Source of the DNA: Desulfurococcales archaeon
GTDB lineage: Archaea; Thermoproteota; Thermoprotei_A; CAZTBM01; SZUA-1508
Assembly: GCA_015661855.1 (NCBI GenBank)
Contig: DQVH01000158.1
Location: forward strand, 1-7,760
DNA: 7,760 nt
Direction of reading: 5' to 3'
The position numbers and the translations under genes were made by a program. The notes beneath the pieces were generated by a model. It saw nothing but the letters and a program-made list of their open reading frames with translations, had not been told where the DNA came from and did no database searches. Positions within the stretch are counted from its first letter, which is position 1; each line of letters starts with the position of its first letter. Shown in pieces: positions 6,935 through 7,760 of the stretch.

Positions 6935-6990
6935 TGATGAAGGGTGCAAACACAGATACTGTGGTGACGAAACCTAGTTATCTGACATTC
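6928..6990 (+). ncRNA. C/D box guide sRNA candidate (plus strand)
   Basis: All four boxes of an archaeal 2'-O-methylation guide are found with normal spacing: C box ATGATGA (6934-6940), 12-nt guide agggtgcaaaca (6941-6952), D' CAGA (6953-6956, one change from CTGA), 7-nt spacer, C' GTGACGA (6964-6970), 11-nt guide aacctagttat (6971-6981) and D box CTGA (6982-6985). AATG (6928-6931) can pair with CATT (6986-6989) as a terminal stem. The D guide would direct methylation of the C in target AUAACUAGGUU; I cannot place that or the D' target (UGUUUGCACCCU) on rRNA from memory. The RNA would be bound by L7Ae, Nop5 and fibrillarin. It may be processed from the miniprotein transcript or start from an AT-rich site near 6896-6907. 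Confidence 0.72.
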
Positions 6991-6998
6991 TATTATTA

Positions 6999-7057
6999 TA
7001 GATCAGCTCATGAATGGTTCTTCATAGAATCCGTACTCGGCAAACTCATCATCTAAG
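6999..7057 (-). ncRNA. C/D box guide sRNA candidate (minus strand), likely 23S rRNA guide
   Basis: Read on minus: C box ATGATGA (7052-7046), guide gtttgccgagta (7045-7034), D' CGGA (7033-7030), 4-nt spacer, C' ATGAAGA (7025-7019), guide accattcatgag (7018-7007) and D box CTGA (7006-7003). Short flanks TAG (7055-7053) and CTA (7001-6999) can close a terminal stem. From memory of archaeal 23S rRNA, the D' guide pairs with ACUCGGCAAA (10 bp, in GGAACUCGGCAAAUU) and the D guide with CAUGAAUGG (9 bp, in CUGCAUGAAUGGC, domain IV). By the box-plus-five rule the modified bases would be the second C of ACUC and the U of CAUG. A TATA box sits 26 nt before the C box. Two guides fitting conserved 23S sites make this the stronger of the two candidates. 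Confidence 0.82.
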
Positions 7058-7074
7058 TGTTAACATAAGACTCC

Positions 7075-7082
7075 TATTAAAT
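7075..7082 (-). promoter_or_regulatory. TATA box of the minus-strand C/D sRNA
   Basis: On minus this reads ATTTAATA. Its centre is about 26 nt from position 7053, one base before the C box, so the RNA appears to have its own promoter and a very short 5' end. Confidence 0.5.
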
Positions 7083-7126
7083 ATTTGTTACTGTTGCTAC
7101 AATAAATAATCACATTTTGTGAGTTA

Positions 7127-7137
7127 GAAAATATAAG
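7127..7137 (+). promoter_or_regulatory. TATA box for the Lys-rich ORF / SPOUT methyltransferase unit
   Basis: GAAAATATAAG combines a purine-rich BRE-like start with an ATATAA box. A start about 26 nt downstream, near 7157-7159, would leave a short leader made almost entirely of the GGAGGGTGG ribosome site. Confidence 0.5.
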
Positions 7138-7172
7138 TAGACCATATTAGTAAAATTTGGAGGGTGGAGTGG

Positions 7173-7271
7173 ATGGGTGGTAGACAGAGAACCTCACTAT
7201 TCATGGGGTTAGGAGAGAAGTCAAGTTCAGAGGAGAAGTCGGGTAAGGGTAAGAAGGCTAAGAAAGGGTAG
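7173..7271 (+). CDS. 32-residue Lys/Ser/Gly-rich small protein
   Basis: A short ORF coding MGGRQRTSLFMGLGEKSSSE and ending EKSGKGKKAKKG. It has no family I recognise. It begins with a small Arg-containing segment and a hydrophobic patch (LFMGLG), then becomes a hydrophilic Ser/Glu and Lys/Gly tail of the kind seen in small ribosome- or RNA-associated proteins. Support for translation is good: GGAGGGTGG (7159-7167) ends 5 nt before the ATG and lies directly after a plausible promoter. An in-frame GTG at 7164 overlaps that ribosome site and is less likely. Its stop is 3 nt before the TTG of the methyltransferase, so the two are tightly coupled. It could also act as a leader peptide that sets translation of the next gene; the sequence does not decide. 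Confidence 0.6.
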   Translation: MGGRQRTSLFMGLGEKSSSEEKSGKGKKAKKG

Positions 7272-7274
7272 ACA

Positions 7275-7760
7275 TTGAGTAAAAACACACAAGAATTGAA
7301 AGATAGTTTACCTCCAAAACATCCCTTCGAATTATATATTGCGATACCAGCTAGTATAACGTTAACTGAACATACATTACTACTGAAAACCGTAAAGGTA
7401 GGTATTATAGCAAGAGCGCTCGCAATATATAGGGTTGATGGCGTAATAGTATATATTGATAGAAGTAATGCTGTAGGGGAAGTAGAGCTAATTAAAGACA
7501 TTCTAGAATATTTAGCGACACCACCCTATCTTAGAAGAAAGCTTATACCATTAAAGGAAACATTAAGATATGCTGGGATACTACCTCCACTAAAAACACC
7601 AAATCATCCTAGAGTAAGAAATCTTCATAATATGGAGTTTCGTGAAGGATTAGTACTTTCAATTAGAGATGATGGTGTAGCAATAGTAGATGTTGGATTA
7701 AGTAGATTAGCTGAGCTACACGGTGTAAATGTTAAGCCAGGAGATAGAGTTGTTGTTAAA
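7275..7760 (+). CDS. SPOUT-family RNA methyltransferase (COG2106 type), 5' part
   Basis: The open frame runs from a TTG at 7275 to the right edge (162 codons, no stop), about 60% of the usual 270-290 residues. FELYIAIPASIT (18-29) starts the SPOUT fold; KVGIIARALAIYRVDGVIVY and TPPYLRRKLIPLKETLRYAG followed by LPPLKTPNHPR are characteristic of the archaeal/eukaryotic family related to MTH1 (Methyltrn_RNA_3). GLVLSIRDDGVAIVDVGL and KPGDRVVVK belong to the OB-like insert. The family is thought to methylate RNA using SAM; the C-terminal knot that binds SAM lies outside the window. GGGT (7266-7269), inside the end of the small ORF, is 5 nt before the TTG. In many archaea this gene directly precedes rpl3 and the large ribosomal protein operon, so the same is likely here. 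Confidence 0.88.
   Translation, partial: MSKNTQELKDSLPPKHPFELYIAIPASITLTEHTLLLKTVKVGIIARALAIYRVDGVIVYIDRSNAVGEVELIKDILEYLATPPYLRRKLIPLKETLRYAGILPPLKTPNHPRVRNLHNMEFREGLVLSIRDDGVAIVDVGLSRLAELHGVNVKPGDRVVVK

Noticed and set aside
7124..7501. 125-codon minus-strand open frame over the right-end operon
   Set aside because: It opposes the SPOUT methyltransferase, whose residues match the family, and the Lys-rich ORF with its strong ribosome site.
1..7760. CRISPR array, insertion sequence or integrase-linked attachment site
   Set aside because: No regularly spaced direct repeats, transposase or recombinase motifs, or long terminal inverted repeats were seen.

Overview
The window looks like a piece of a hyperthermophilic Thermoproteota (crenarchaeal) chromosome. 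It is AT-rich, uses AGA/AGG/ATA codons heavily, and many starts follow a GGTGG-type Shine-Dalgarno, including two TTG starts. Promoter candidates are archaeal TATA boxes about 26 nt before the presumed transcript starts. The genes are archaeal: a GlmM-type phosphohexomutase, a long Trm112-like zinc protein, an archaeal PPP phosphatase, an SDH/Clp-fold protease and a SPOUT RNA methyltransferase of the kind usually found just before rpl3. The exact genus cannot be read from the window.

Layout. The first 59 bases hold the start of a minus-strand membrane protein. A plus-strand run follows: glmM overlapping a Trm112-like gene by 4 nt, a DUF2153-like gene, and a PP1/PP2A-type phosphatase. It converges on a minus-strand pair (four-helix membrane protein, then a winged-helix-like protein with an Arg-rich tail). 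Divergent from that pair is a membrane-anchored Clp-fold protease. Next is a 213-nt gene-free stretch with a GC-rich island that looks like a structured RNA but is not classified. After it come a minus-strand CxxCxxCC (YkgJ-type) protein and a divergent 56-residue membrane miniprotein. The two share a palindromic TATA box.

Between positions 6928 and 7057 there are two convergent candidates for C/D box guide RNAs. The minus-strand one has a complete C/D'/C'/D box set, its own promoter, and two guides that, from memory, match conserved archaeal 23S rRNA segments. The plus-strand one has its C box overlapping the stop codon of the miniprotein gene. The right edge holds a 32-residue Lys-rich ORF closely coupled to the first 162 codons of the SPOUT methyltransferase, probably the head of a ribosomal protein operon that continues outside the window.

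The right end is thus enriched in RNA modification and translation functions: two methylation guide RNAs, an RNA methyltransferase, and, further left, a Trm112-type methyltransferase activator. No CRISPR array, insertion sequence, tRNA or rRNA gene was seen. Protein-coding calls for the known families are firm. The membrane protein, winged-helix protein, small ORFs and GC-rich island have no assigned function.
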